Source: Symbiodinium sp. CCMP2592 (taxonomy: Eukaryota > Sar > Dinophyceae > Suessiales > Symbiodiniaceae). From it: a stretch of 64,000 bases of DNA. The DNA lies in contig CAJNDT010004902.1 in NCBI GenBank assembly GCA_905221615.1, positions 496,001 through 560,000 of the forward strand. The letters are read 5' to 3'. Below, piece after piece: positions 43,133 through 53,100 of this stretch (positions are counted from its first letter, which is position 1; every line of letters starts with the position of its first letter). Below the pieces are notes generated by a model. It had not been told where the DNA came from. It did no database searches and saw only the letters and a program-made list of their open reading frames with translations. A program made the position numbers and the translations under genes.

Positions 43133-44261
43133 ATGACAAGCGCCAAGACAGACTTCCTCGAGCAGTGTAACTATGCCGTTGGCCCTGTCCTGTCTCACGC
43201 TACTGTTGCACTGCAAAAGTTTAGCTTGCCTGACTAGAGGCCAGGAGAAGAAAGAGACATTCGCCTGCGGAAGTTCATTTTCAGGGGGCACTCTGCAGCT
43301 TTCTCGCTGCCCCATGTACTTGAGCCTTGCCCTTGCCTGGTTGAGATCGAGGAATGCCTCGTGCTTGCGAACCTTCCATCTTCCGAAAGCTCTCAACGTA
43401 TGGCCCACTGTGCAGACTCGCCCTAGGAAGCATGAAAAGGAACCCGAAACCCCAACAAGCCAGAACCGAAGCCCTAAACCCTTAACAAAAACCTCCGCAA
43501 GCCCTGAGAACCCTGAGACCTCCCGGCCCAAACCCCTCGAAAGGCGCCGGAGCCTTGCTTTCATCCTCTTCCACCAGCTCAGCGCGGTAGCCCTGAGCCT
43601 CGTGGCCTTAGATGCTTCGAAGGGTTTGACGGCGGTTCTGATGTATGTTTCCCTATATGCTTAAGAGTTTCTTCATACGATGTTCGACAGAGTTTGGATT
43701 TGTGTGTGTGTGTGTGTCTGTGTGTGTTGGAGTAGTTGCTCATATGCTTGTCGTGGGCCTTTCAGTGTCTTGCAGGGGTCATCCTGGTGCATCATAATTT
43801 GGATTTGCTTGGGGCTTTTGGAGTGTTTCGGATTTAAGGTTTCAGAATTTCAGGGTTCAGTCTTCCGGAGTTTAGGGCTTAGGGCCCAGGGTCGGTTGGG
43901 AGAAAGTTTGGGGGTGTTAGGTGACAGTGCTGGGAGACTGACGAGAGATCTTCTTGACTCACGCCAAGGCGCACGAAGTTCTCAAAACCGTAGCCCTACT
44001 GCACTCCCTGGAAGTTCGGGATCAGCGTGCCAGAGCTGATCGAATCGCCGCACAACATCGCAGCTGCTAAGGGGGGGGTTGCCTTTTGTTGCAGAGGCGT
44101 TGCTCCAGAGATCCGTGCAGCCAGTCCTTCCAGGCATCCTCACGCTGCACGCGCGGTCGCAGCTGCTTCTGAAGGCCTTCGGCGGCGACGATGCGCGTGT
44201 GGCGCGGCATGTCGGCCCGGCACTTGGTTGGGTCGTCGTCAACCCTATCTGTGCAGAATAG
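43133..44261 (+). CDS. Four-exon host gene model, 156 aa, function unknown
   Basis: Exons 43,133-43,218, 43,285-43,411, 43,969-44,059 and 44,095-44,261 give one frame from ATG to TAG. Exon 1 reads MTSAKTDFLEQCNYAVGPVL and ends CAAAA|GTTTAG. Exon 2, after TTTTCAG, completes Lys and reads GHSAAFSLPHVLEPCPCLVE. Its donor is TGT|GCAGAC (GC type). Exon 3, after GCCAAG, reads AHEVLKTVALLHSLEVRDQR, with donor ATC|GCAGCT (GC type). Exon 4, after GTTGCAG, reads ALLQRSVQPVLPGILTLHAR and ends NPICAE. Intron 3 would be 35 bases; a GT donor at about 44,036 would give a longer one and keeps phase. The protein looks helical and soluble. No family was recognised. Confidence 0.45.
43700..43728. repeat. (TG)n microsatellite
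   Basis: A TG run with one TCTG interruption, inside the long second intron of the gene model at 43,133. Confidence 0.85.
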
Positions 44262-44383
44262 ACGACGGAAGGAATGCCACAGCAGATAAAGGGAAAGAGC
44301 GAGCTCCGGCGATGGAGTTGTGCAACTCTGTCAAGGTTTCGGTGGACTCTTGTGCACTGCTTCAGCAATGGCACGGCAAGTAC

Positions 44384-44668
44384 TTAAAAGTCGTCGGGCT
44401 TGCCGTAAGAGATGCTGCGATGCTCTGTGGAGTCCAATGACTCCCAGGTGTTGGGAGCGCCATGGTCTCCTTTCTGGATCTGGCGCCTTTGTCTAGCATC
44501 GCAGCACGGCTCCCCGTCGAATGCGTAGTTTCCGCTAGCAAGATTGCGTGCCGGGATGAGATGGGCGTTTGAAGGAATTGGAAGCCCCAGCCCTATTTCA
44601 GCAGAGTTCGCATCACCCCAGCCCCACTCCACAGTCAAAATCTTTGGTCGGGCGGGCTCGGAAGCCAT
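44384..44668 (-). CDS. Minus-strand small protein or exon, 94 aa
   Basis: The frame is open from 44,917, but the most coding-like part starts at the ATG at 44,668: MASEPARPKILTVEWGWGDA, then SAEIGLGLPIPSNAHLIPAR and so on to a stop at 44,384. Composition is balanced and free of low complexity. It would be convergent with the plus-strand gene ending at 44,261. No family was recognised. A plus-strand frame also covers part of it, so the strand is not certain. Confidence 0.3.
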   Translation of the reverse strand: MASEPARPKILTVEWGWGDANSAEIGLGLPIPSNAHLIPARNLASGNYAFDGEPCCDARQRRQIQKGDHGAPNTWESLDSTEHRSISYGKPDDF

Positions 44669-44779
44669 AATCATATTAGGAGGGTAGGATGCAATGTGGA
44701 GAGAGGATTGAGACAAGGGCAACTTCAGCGGATTGTGAGCCTCCAGCAAGTTAGCGACTCTTATCCCTGAGCCCTCGAC

Positions 44780-45375
44780 TTGCCAATGGCACAGATGGCA
44801 GCTCTCTCTTCTGCCACACGATGCTCGTCCCAGGTGCTGTCGCCTTTGGCGGGTCGCGCCTCCGACTGCTTCGGGCGAAGGATCGGGAAGCGCATGTTGC
44901 CGCAAAAGATGTGGCAACAGTCAGCACAACGTCCAGAAATTCTGAGCAAAAAAGGGCGATATGATACAAGCTTCATCGCAGTCCTTCGGGCAGAGATGGC
45001 ATTCCTACTGATTCAGGAGGCTAACGATCATGATGGTGTTGCCTGCATGACCACTGAGCGGTGAAGCGAGCTCTGGCAGGCCAATGATGCTTTTGCTCCC
45101 GGCGGACGCTTGCACGCAGGGATGAGCTGTTCACTGGTCACCTTGGCTCCGTGCCACGCTTCTAGAGCTTCTGGATGATGAGAGCTTGTGTATCCAGCTG
45201 GCAGCCCACAAGCAGCGGGAATCCTCAGGTGTCCTTGCCGCTGAAGCTTCTGTCCTTGAGCTTTCCCACGGCCTTGGTCCTTCTGGTGGAGCGCGCACCT
45301 CGCTTGCATCATTCCTGCAGCTTCCAAATTCGTCGCGGGAAGCCTTTGGAAGCGCTCCGGGAGGTCTTCTATATG
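44780..45375 (+). CDS. Exon cluster, function unknown
   Basis: Islands: 44,789-45,064 (MAALSSATRCSSQVLSPLAG... to DGVACMTTER); ~45,066-45,160 (SELWQANDAFAPGGRLHAGM...); and ~45,164-45,375 (LELLDDESLCIQLAAHKQRE then SSGVLAAEASVLELSHGLGP), which runs into an AT-rich repeat. The last is strongly coding-like. No known domain was recognised, and the joins are not determined. Confidence 0.32.
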
Positions 45376-45760
45376 CATATATATATATATATACATATAG
45401 ATTTATATTTATATTAATTTATTTATATTATATTACATATATATATATGTATATACTGAAGCTGAAGACAAGTCAAACAAGGGCACACAGCCGAAAGAGG
45501 CAAGGGAAAGTGTTTGCTGGCCTTCCTGGTAAGAGAGAACTCAAAGGAAGGGTATGACTAAGGGACCCAGGTTGCGAGCCAATTCGAAGTTCGTGCCTTA
45601 AGTGTAAGAACTCCAACAACGCCGAGCGGATCTTCTGAAAGTTGGAGCTTCCACAATACACTATAACGCACACTAGTATACTATTCATGTACTACGAATA
45701 TACTGTTCATATACTCTTCATACACTCTATATATACTCTATATATATATATCATTAATAT
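45373..45760. repeat. AT-rich tracts with (TA)n
   Basis: (TA)n and TTATAT-rich runs at 45,373-45,460 and 45,700-45,765. The region between includes AACTCCAAC and GTTGGAGCTT at 45,608-45,655, a small inverted pair. Confidence 0.75.
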
Positions 45761-46613
45761 ACTGTAGCGAGGTCATCACCGACTCGCTCCGCACGCTTTG
45801 TGGGACGACGATGACGATGACCTGCTTGGCCGACCTCTACGACGGACCCCCCCCCGGGCCGCCCCAGGGAGTCGCTGAGGGGAAAACTCTGGGAGCTCTC
45901 ATTTTTGTAGTGTATTATACTTATAAGATTCTTGCGTGGACACATTGGCATAGCCTAAATGAATTAGTTTATCAAAAAATCATCGTTCTGGCCATCCTCA
46001 AATCATGGCCAACATCATCATCATTTTCACCCTGGTTGAAGACATCATCCGAAAATCATCCTCATCCGTAGTCATCATCGACGAACCATCCCCATCAGTA
46101 AGTCGAAGCATCATATCATCAGGAGTAGTCAACTCTGCACTCTCCACTTGCAGGACATTGTTGTTGTGGCTATTGATGGTGACACCAGTGACATGTAGAT
46201 TAAAATGGATGGAATTTGCTCGAAGCTTCTTTTTCCTCCTGCTGGAAGATGCTCCCTGTTCACTCCAGTCCCCACACTTCCTCTATACTCTAGATTCTGC
46301 AGACTCTATATTCTAGACTCTAGACTGTGCTATGGAATGCATTGCGACGCGTATCGTGTGCGCAGACAACAGAAACAGATATGGAACCAGGTCATCAGAG
46401 ATCGCAGGCGTGTTGAATCGACGGTTTTTGTGGCACGCAGGTCGCAGATGATCTGGCGAGGATGTTCTGGAGAGGATGATTCGAGGAAACCAGGATTGGA
46501 GGGGATGGATTTGAGGATGATTTTGGGATGGCAGTTTGGAAAAGGCAAGATTGGAGGATGATTCGGTGACGCTGAGCCACGGCCTCAAACCGTCGTTGCC
46601 CAGGCAGGGGGGG

Positions 46614-46827
46614 CGCCCGGCAAGGGAGGGCAGGGGCAGGCAGGGGCAGGGAGTGGGGAAATCGGGAAATGTGTGAATGCCCCAGGGAATCATCAAAAAA
46701 TCATCAAAAAATCTTCAGGGCGCCCGGGAGGGGAGGGCAGGGGCAGGCAGGGGCAGGGAGTGGGGAAATCGGGAAATGTGTGAATGCCCCAGGGAATCTT
46801 CAAAAAATCATCAAAAAATCATCAGAA
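46614..46827. repeat. 107-base tandem duplication
   Basis: The block starting CGCCCGG at 46,614 recurs at 46,721 almost unchanged. Each copy contains GGGCAGGGGCAGG, GGGGAAATCGGGAAATGTG and TGAATGCCCCAGGGAATC. Confidence 0.85.
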
Positions 46828-46945
46828 AATCTTCAAAAAATCATCAGAAAATCATCAAAAAATCATCAGAAAATCTTCAAACCATCCTCAAATCATCCCC
46901 AAATCATCCTCAAATCATCATCCGTCTATCGTTTCATCATTTAAT
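46796..46945. repeat. ATCATCAAAA minisatellite
   Basis: About a dozen imperfect AATCATCAAAA/AATCTTCAGAA units follow the duplicated block and grade into CATCCTCAAATCATCC. Confidence 0.85.
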
Positions 46946-47642
46946 TATCCTGAAACCATCATTCTTGGCATCCTCCGTCCTGCGCGGATTATCCAAAATT
47001 CATCCTCGGGCCCCTCCGCCCCGTTGCCACGGTTCAAACACATCACGGTTTTTCGATGGGTATCGCCTAAGGGCCTATAGGGTCTAGGATGAACAGTGCG
47101 CCAATTGATTGACTATGTTCTTGTAGCATAACCCTGTAGTGGAGAAGAGGTGAGGCGATGGAGCGGGTCGGTATGCTAGCAGCGGTCATCTGAGCCAGAT
47201 GGTTGTGTGATGCTCTTTCGGTAGTGAATCCTCATTAGCTGCCGGCTGTGTTGCCGAGTGCTTGCGATAGGACGTGGACCTCTTGAATGCTCATACAAAC
47301 TTGCAGTGTATACGTGCACTGACAAACACGGCCCCTCAAAGACAAGTTTGCTTAGGCTTGTGTTCGCAGGTGATGCAGGAGGCTTTGAGGAAGCATGCGT
47401 GGAAGTACTCTTTGCGTTTATTCGTGTGTGACTTACGCGCCTGGGAGCCCGATGATAATAAGATGATGATTGGTGGGGCAGAGGATGATTTGAGGATGAT
47501 TCCGAGGATGATTTGATGATGACGAAGATGAAGATAAAATGATGTTTTAATTATTTAACTAAATCCAGTGTGTGGCTGGCTAAGATTCTTATAATATTAT
47601 ACTATACCAGATTCTTTTAAAAAGTGTAATGATAGTATAGCC

Positions 47643-47647
47643 TATTA
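47643..47647. other. Target-site duplication TATTA (left)
   Basis: TATTA precedes the 5' LTR and follows the 3' LTR at 57,986-57,990. Confidence 0.9.
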
Positions 47648-47826
47648 AGTTAATCATACTCGAGCCCCAGGCCCTTGCATGATGTAGCTAAGAACGTACT
47701 ACAAGAGGTAGATGAAGAGCAGCTTGAAAGACGCACACGAACGTGATTTGGCTCAAGTAAAAGAAGTGCTTTGAGTGCTTGCTTTTGCTTGTCTTGTAAC
47801 ACGACGGGTTTACTTCGTGTTCAACT
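47648..47826 (+). repeat. 5' LTR of element 2
   Basis: 179 bases, AGTTAATC at the start and TTCAACT at the end. AGTT/AACT form a 4-base inverted pair. Identical by eye to 57,807-57,985. It contains TTTGGCTCAAG at 47,747-47,757. Confidence 0.94.
47747..47757 (+). promoter_or_regulatory. Spliced-leader-like 11-mer in LTR (element 2)
   Basis: TTTGGCTCAAG equals the last 11 bases of the dinoflagellate spliced leader and is followed by TAAAAG. The twin site is at 57,906-57,916. Confidence 0.7.
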
Positions 47827-47840
47827 GGTTAACAGCCTCA
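47827..47840 (+). promoter_or_regulatory. Putative primer-binding site of element 2
   Basis: GGTTAACAGCC directly follows the 5' LTR. Element 1 has GGTTATCAGCC at the same place. Confidence 0.55.
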
Positions 47841-48716
47841 GCATTTCATATCATTCACTGTGGTCGTCTAGGGAGAGTCTAGGACCCCTGCGAGCCATAG
47901 TGCCCCGCGTGCAGGCCAAGTGTCTGTGCATTCCATATCTGCAAGCAACTAGCGAGGTTGCGTGAAATCGGTTTGCCGTAGGTCTAGTGAGAGACCTGCC
48001 CATCCTCCATACCACTTTCCATATCCTGCACTGTCATTCTCCTGGGGTTAGAGCCAGAACCCTACAGTTGAGATCCCAACCAGCGCCTGCATCGCAGCCT
48101 GGTTTTACACATTATCTGTGAGGTCCAAATCTGCTGCGTGCCTCGCCTGCTTGCTCAGGCATCCGCGTGGTAACCTTCTTCGGGTTCTCTAAAGCCCCGC
48201 CTTAGCACCTCTCCCGTAGTCCCGTTCACGGACAAAGGAGGCCAGGCCTTGTGGTGCGACAGGCGATCCAGTAGAGCTCAGAACAGAACCGCAACGAGTC
48301 AGGAGTGAGATTGCATCCCAGCAACCCTCCTGTAAGAGTTCAGCTGAGATTGGAGGTTGATTGAGATTTCTGGTTTGGGTTAGCGTGGGTGTTTCCCGTG
48401 CTCGGCCTTCGAACCGCTTCCTCAGTCCCTCATCCCAGCTGGAGACTGCCTCGGCAGCACAGCACAACGATCCAAAAGAAACAACAAATCGCATCGGCTC
48501 TCAGTGTGCCAGCCAGGGGGTTCTGTGTCGTTCTTCCTGGGTTGACATTGAATATCGGGTGATCGAGAGGGTTACCCAGCTGAGCCTTCAGGGATTGACA
48601 TTGGGACATTGGATAATCTAGAGGATTGTCTAAGCAGAGCCTTCAGAGGAATAGCGAACTTCAATCTACCTGTGTTCGTTATCTGAAGGCATCCCGATTG
48701 TTTTCTTCTCTGCTGT
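47841..48716 (+). other. Leader of element 2
   Basis: Untranslated region between primer site and ORF1. It contains an imperfect tandem repeat of about 55 bases at 48,541-48,655: GACATTG, then GAGAGGGTTACC or GAGGATTGTCT, then AGCCTTCAG in both copies. No gene was seen. Confidence 0.6.
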
Positions 48717-50096
48717 ATGAGTGGCCGCGGGGCTACTACGCCAGAGGAGAGATTCGCTCTCAACGCTGCGCTCCTGTTGGCAGCTGAGAAACGCGGAGGA
48801 TCCGGCTCATCTGGGAGGGCCCGGAGGAGTTTGCACTTGAAGATTGTGGGTGGCTTTGCTTCTGAGCTGCGTGGACTCGCGGCACTTGATCAGGCAGACC
48901 GCCAGAACTTGGAGACGGCCAACGCCTATATTAATTGGCTAGAGCAGGGTAATACCCCTGATCGGTTTGATCCTTTGCCCACTTTCCTTCCGTCTTCTGG
49001 TCCGACACTGTTTCCGCGGTCTTTTGCGCCGGCACCTACTGCCCCCGAGACCCCTCCTCCTGCTGATCTTGTCCCTGAGACCCCTCCGCCTTCTGGTCTT
49101 GAGTCTCCTGGTGTATCTTCTGCTGCTCCTAGTGGGCCTTTGGTTACGCCTCGCGAGCCGCCGTTTCCACCTCCAGCACGCCGTGCCTTGGGTGGTGATT
49201 CGGATTCGGTAAGGGGTGTAACTTCCGGTAGAGGGACTCTTCCGGGCGGTAGGTTACGACCTCCCACGCCCCCTAAACCCAGAGGCATTTCACCAACTTC
49301 GGCGCCTGGACTAGCTCCGTTTGTCCCTATCGGGACTCGAGTGACGGTTACATCTGCTAACCCTCTTCTTCGACAGCCTAAGCGGGCCCGATTTGAGGAG
49401 GCTGCCGCGGAGGTTCTTGATCCCGTCGAGGAGGCGGTAGCGGAGGTTCTTGATCCCGTCGAGGAGGCGGTAGCGGAGGTTCTTGATCCCGTCGAGGAGG
49501 CGGTAGAGGAGGTCCCACGGCCATTGGTCAGGCGTAGTGTTCGTTTCAGCGAGTCTTTATCAATCAGACAAATCGCGAACTGGATACAGCTTGAACGGGC
49601 CACACGTGTGGTATCGCTTGACTGTCACTTGGTGTTAGATCGCGACTACGCCGCGAGTGCCACAGCTGTGCAACGCATCTTAAGCACGTATTCCGACATC
49701 AGCTTGGTGGTCTGCTCTTTCGCTGTAACATCTTCCACCAAGGCCAAAGTGAGGGACAGCGTGCGTCGCGTTGTCGAGGGGCTGGACCCATCTTCTTTCG
49801 TTGGCGCTCCGGAGCGGGTGATTTCTTTATTGATTACATCTGCGAAGGTTGGCAACAACGGTAAGGGCGATCGGCTGTCCGCTTTGGCACGGAGTGGTGG
49901 GTTGCGATTCATCACGTGGACGACCAGGATCCCATCTGTCGCGATATTTCGCGTTACCCGGGCTGTACCGGTTATTGTTGGGAGCCGTCGGACAGGCGCA
50001 GCCTCGACCACGTGCTGTGGTACGACCTTCACATCTAAAACGGGACCGGGGCAGACTGCAAATTCCGTGGGTTCTAGTGTTGAGGGTCAACTTTGA
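48717..50096 (+). CDS. Element 2 ORF1, HAD-like protein (frameshifted near its end)
   Basis: A 459-codon frame from ATG at 48,717. The N-terminus (about residues 1-80) is basic and helical. Next comes a long Pro/Ser-rich linker, then three copies of the 11-residue unit EVLDPVEEAVA (49,410-49,510). The C-terminal domain has VVSLDCHLVLDR (motif I), DISLVVCSF (motif II) and ITSAKVGNNGKGD (motif III Lys), in the HAD order seen in element 1's ORF1. Motif IV (HHVDDQD) is found in another frame at about 49,908-49,930, so one base has been gained or lost near 49,910 and the last 60 residues of this frame are out of phase. HAD assignment is inference. Confidence 0.6.
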   Translation: MSGRGATTPEERFALNAALLLAAEKRGGSGSSGRARRSLHLKIVGGFASELRGLAALDQADRQNLETANAYINWLEQGNTPDRFDPLPTFLPSSGPTLFPRSFAPAPTAPETPPPADLVPETPPPSGLESPGVSSAAPSGPLVTPREPPFPPPARRALGGDSDSVRGVTSGRGTLPGGRLRPPTPPKPRGISPTSAPGLAPFVPIGTRVTVTSANPLLRQPKRARFEEAAAEVLDPVEEAVAEVLDPVEEAVAEVLDPVEEAVEEVPRPLVRRSVRFSESLSIRQIANWIQLERATRVVSLDCHLVLDRDYAASATAVQRILSTYSDISLVVCSFAVTSSTKAKVRDSVRRVVEGLDPSSFVGAPERVISLLITSAKVGNNGKGDRLSALARSGGLRFITWTTRIPSVAIFRVTRAVPVIVGSRRTGAASTTCCGTTFTSKTGPGQTANSVGSSVEGQL

Positions 50097-50154
50097 AGGT
50101 TGGGGTGAAGTATTTTTACAACCCTTAGACCTCGGTTGAACCGCTGTTCCCATA

Positions 50155-53100
50155 ATGCCTCTAGCATCACAACTGGGATTCGAGGAATCCTCACTGGAAA
50201 TTTCATCGTCGAGCACACCCCCTAGGGCCCAAGCACTTAGCGTGCGCCCAGAGGCAGCTAGACAGTCGGATTCATCAAGTTCGGGACCGATTCGGAGGAA
50301 CCGGGCTAGATCATTGTCGTATGGACCCGCATCGAGGTCTTCATCCCTGCAACCGGCACCAACCTTTGCAGCGAATGTTGGCCCTGCCCGTAGTCAGAAC
50401 CCAACCGGCCCGAACACGAGCCATCAGGAGTTGCACTTGCATCAACATGCCCATCGGCAGCAGGTCCTTCAGGTTGGGGTTGACCCGGTAACCCATGCGA
50501 ACATGCAATCCGAAGCAACATCAGCCATCATGAACGCCAGAGCTGAGACAGCAGCCGTGTTTGGCGAAGCCGAAGCAGTGATTCAGTCTCTAAGATCAGA
50601 GAACCAACAGCTAGGTGCCCAGACCGCTGCGATTCAGGGTGAGTCGTATGCCGCCATACAGGCGCTAAGGTCCGAAAACCAGCAGTTGGGTTCACGCGCT
50701 TCGGTAATTCAGGGTGAAGCTGAAACGGTGATTGGAAACCTCCGAACTGAGAATCAACAGTTGGGGGAGATGAACCGTGAGCTCAACCAGAGGCTCGAAA
50801 AGCAAGCTAAGATGATCCTTGAGCAGCAAGAGTTATCTAAGGCTATGCATCAGCAGCTAATCGCGCTTCAGTCGCATGTGCAAGCTGCCGAACCAAAGAA
50901 CCCAAGCATCCCTTCATCGGCTATCCCCGCGAGCTCTACCCAAAATGGCGCGGATCAGGCTGCGTCTGCATTCAACGCATTGCAGGCACTCGCGGGTGAA
51001 GTTGGGGGAACAATGCGAAGGATTGAACAAGCAATTGAGGTAGCCCTTAGTCCCAAAGCCAAAGCAAAGAAGCAGAAAGCTAAAGCCGAGGCTACGGTTA
51101 GGGCCATTGCACCATCAGTTGCGCTGCCGATCCCAGCTAAGGCTTCCGGTTCTAGCGGTTTCGTTGCTCCTAGTCCGGTTGAGTTTGGGGTACCACCGTA
51201 TCAATGCAGTCGTAAGAACATCTTCACGGGTAGATTGCATTCCGCAACACCCGCACATCCTCCTCCTCCTCCACCACACTCTGCACCGCAGAAGCTCAAG
51301 CCTCAAGTCTTCGACATAGCAGATGAAGATGACTTTGATGAGCATGGTGAAGATGAGGATGATGAGGGCGGAGAAGATTTCGAGGATGATCCAATCGTCC
51401 CGGTTGCGGCTCACGAGCCCGAGGATGACAGAGATTACGAGTCTAGCATTTACAAGTACAAAGACCTGAAAGACATCAAGCTTCCCCAAATTCCGGGTTC
51501 CAGCGTTGAGTTCAGGGCTTACCGCAATTCGGTGTTAACACAGATCGCGTCAATAGATTGCAGCGGCAAAGCCGTCCTGTTGAAGTGGCTTCAAAAGAGC
51601 TTAGATCCATCAGGTAGCATTGCATTGACACGGTCGCTTCAGCGGGATTGTGAGGGTTTGCCTAGACTTGATGGGTGGATTTCCGCGTGCATCAGTGATG
51701 CGAAACACCTAAAAGGTGAATGGGGATTGCAAGCGCAGTCGTACTTGGAAAGGTGTCATGCGTCTGGAACGATGCCATCGGGTCGTGCCCTCCTGTCCAT
51801 TCTTAGCAGAAGATACCGGATAGATAAAGTGCGCGGGCCATTGGTGACACTACAATCCTTGTTCGATTTAGAACCTGACTCATTCTCCTACCAATCGCTT
51901 GTAGCCTTCAAACAACGCGTCGAGTACGTGTTGAATGGCTTACCGGAGCGGCAATGGCCAGACGCCGAAACAATGTTTTCATGGATCTACTCACGGCTAA
52001 AGGGGTGCAGGATGCTGTCACGCACCATTGATCGGGTCAAAGATGCCAAGCCGGGTTCCAAGCGTAGGACATTTGAGTACATTTGGAATGGGTTAGAAGA
52101 GGTTCTTGCAGAAGTGCGCGAGGATCGAAATGAGCAAGCGCTAAAGGATTCGCTCAAAGAGGATTCCAAACAAAAGCAGAAACCAGATGCCAACGCGAAA
52201 GCGGCTGCGGCTAAGGCTACGCCCGCCGCTCCTGCTGCAAAGGCAAATGCAAAGTCTAAGGCCAAAGGCCAAGGCAATGATAAGCCCCCGAAGGCCCCGA
52301 GCAAAGCAACTCCAGGAGTCCCCGACGCCAATCTTGGTGCCGGTGAGGGTGCTGATAAGGGCAAAGGCAAAGGTAAAGGGAAGGGCGGGGGTAAGGATAG
52401 CAAGGCTAAACCTCAGAAACCTCCAGCTGCAAAGGATTCGTCAGCAGGACAATCCGGCCAAAGGCCAGCGTGCTTCTTCTATCCGAAAGGAACATGCACT
52501 AGGGGAAAGGATTGCCCTTTCGAGCATGTAGATGCACCAAAGAAAGCTGCTCCATCAAAGGCCGCCCCAAAGGTGCCTGCCGGAGTCGCCATGTTAGCAG
52601 CCGCGTCGACGGGCGCGAGCGCATGCAACATCCCTTCATCATTTGTCCGCGGTTTCAAAGCCACATGTCGCTTGATCACCGCTCCCTTTCGTGTGTTTGC
52701 CCGCTTTGCGGCAGCACTTTCATTTGCATTGCCCGCAACCGTGCATCATTCGCATGATCGCATTGCCGCGACAGTCAGTAGACCTAACTGTTCAGGGGGG
52801 TCGTACTTCCTTGATTGGGTTGCTGATTCTGGGGCAGGGAGAAGCCTGCTAAGCCAATCCGCGCTTGCAGATCAGGGCATTTTGACTGATATGTTCAGCG
52901 ATCACATCCGGTCAACCAAGCCGTTGCAGTTTGAAACCGGGAATGGTGTGACGAGCAGTGGCACCTTCCTTACTACAACGAGCGATGCCTTTGGATCAGT
53001 AGAATCCTATGTTCTACAAAGCTGCCCGGTAGTGCGGTCTTTAGGCCAACTAGTAGAGTTGCAGCGAAAACCTTTTGTTTGGCTTCCCGGTAGCATGCCG

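Larger units (their letters stand above)
45766..47642. other. Intergenic region dominated by CATC/ATCATC sequence
   Basis: The stretch 45,980-46,130 is rich in CATCATC, and its inverse GATGATT is rich at 46,480-46,560 and 47,455-47,530. It contains the duplication and minisatellite at 46,614-46,945. No gene is supported. Confidence 0.5.

Noticed and set aside
46614-46945. Regularly spaced repeats resembling a CRISPR array
   Set aside because: Units are contiguous, 10-11 bases, without spacers, in a eukaryotic context; it is a minisatellite.
48926-49603. 225-codon minus-strand frame inside element 2 ORF1
   Set aside because: Antisense of the Pro/Ser-rich linker and the 33-base repeats.
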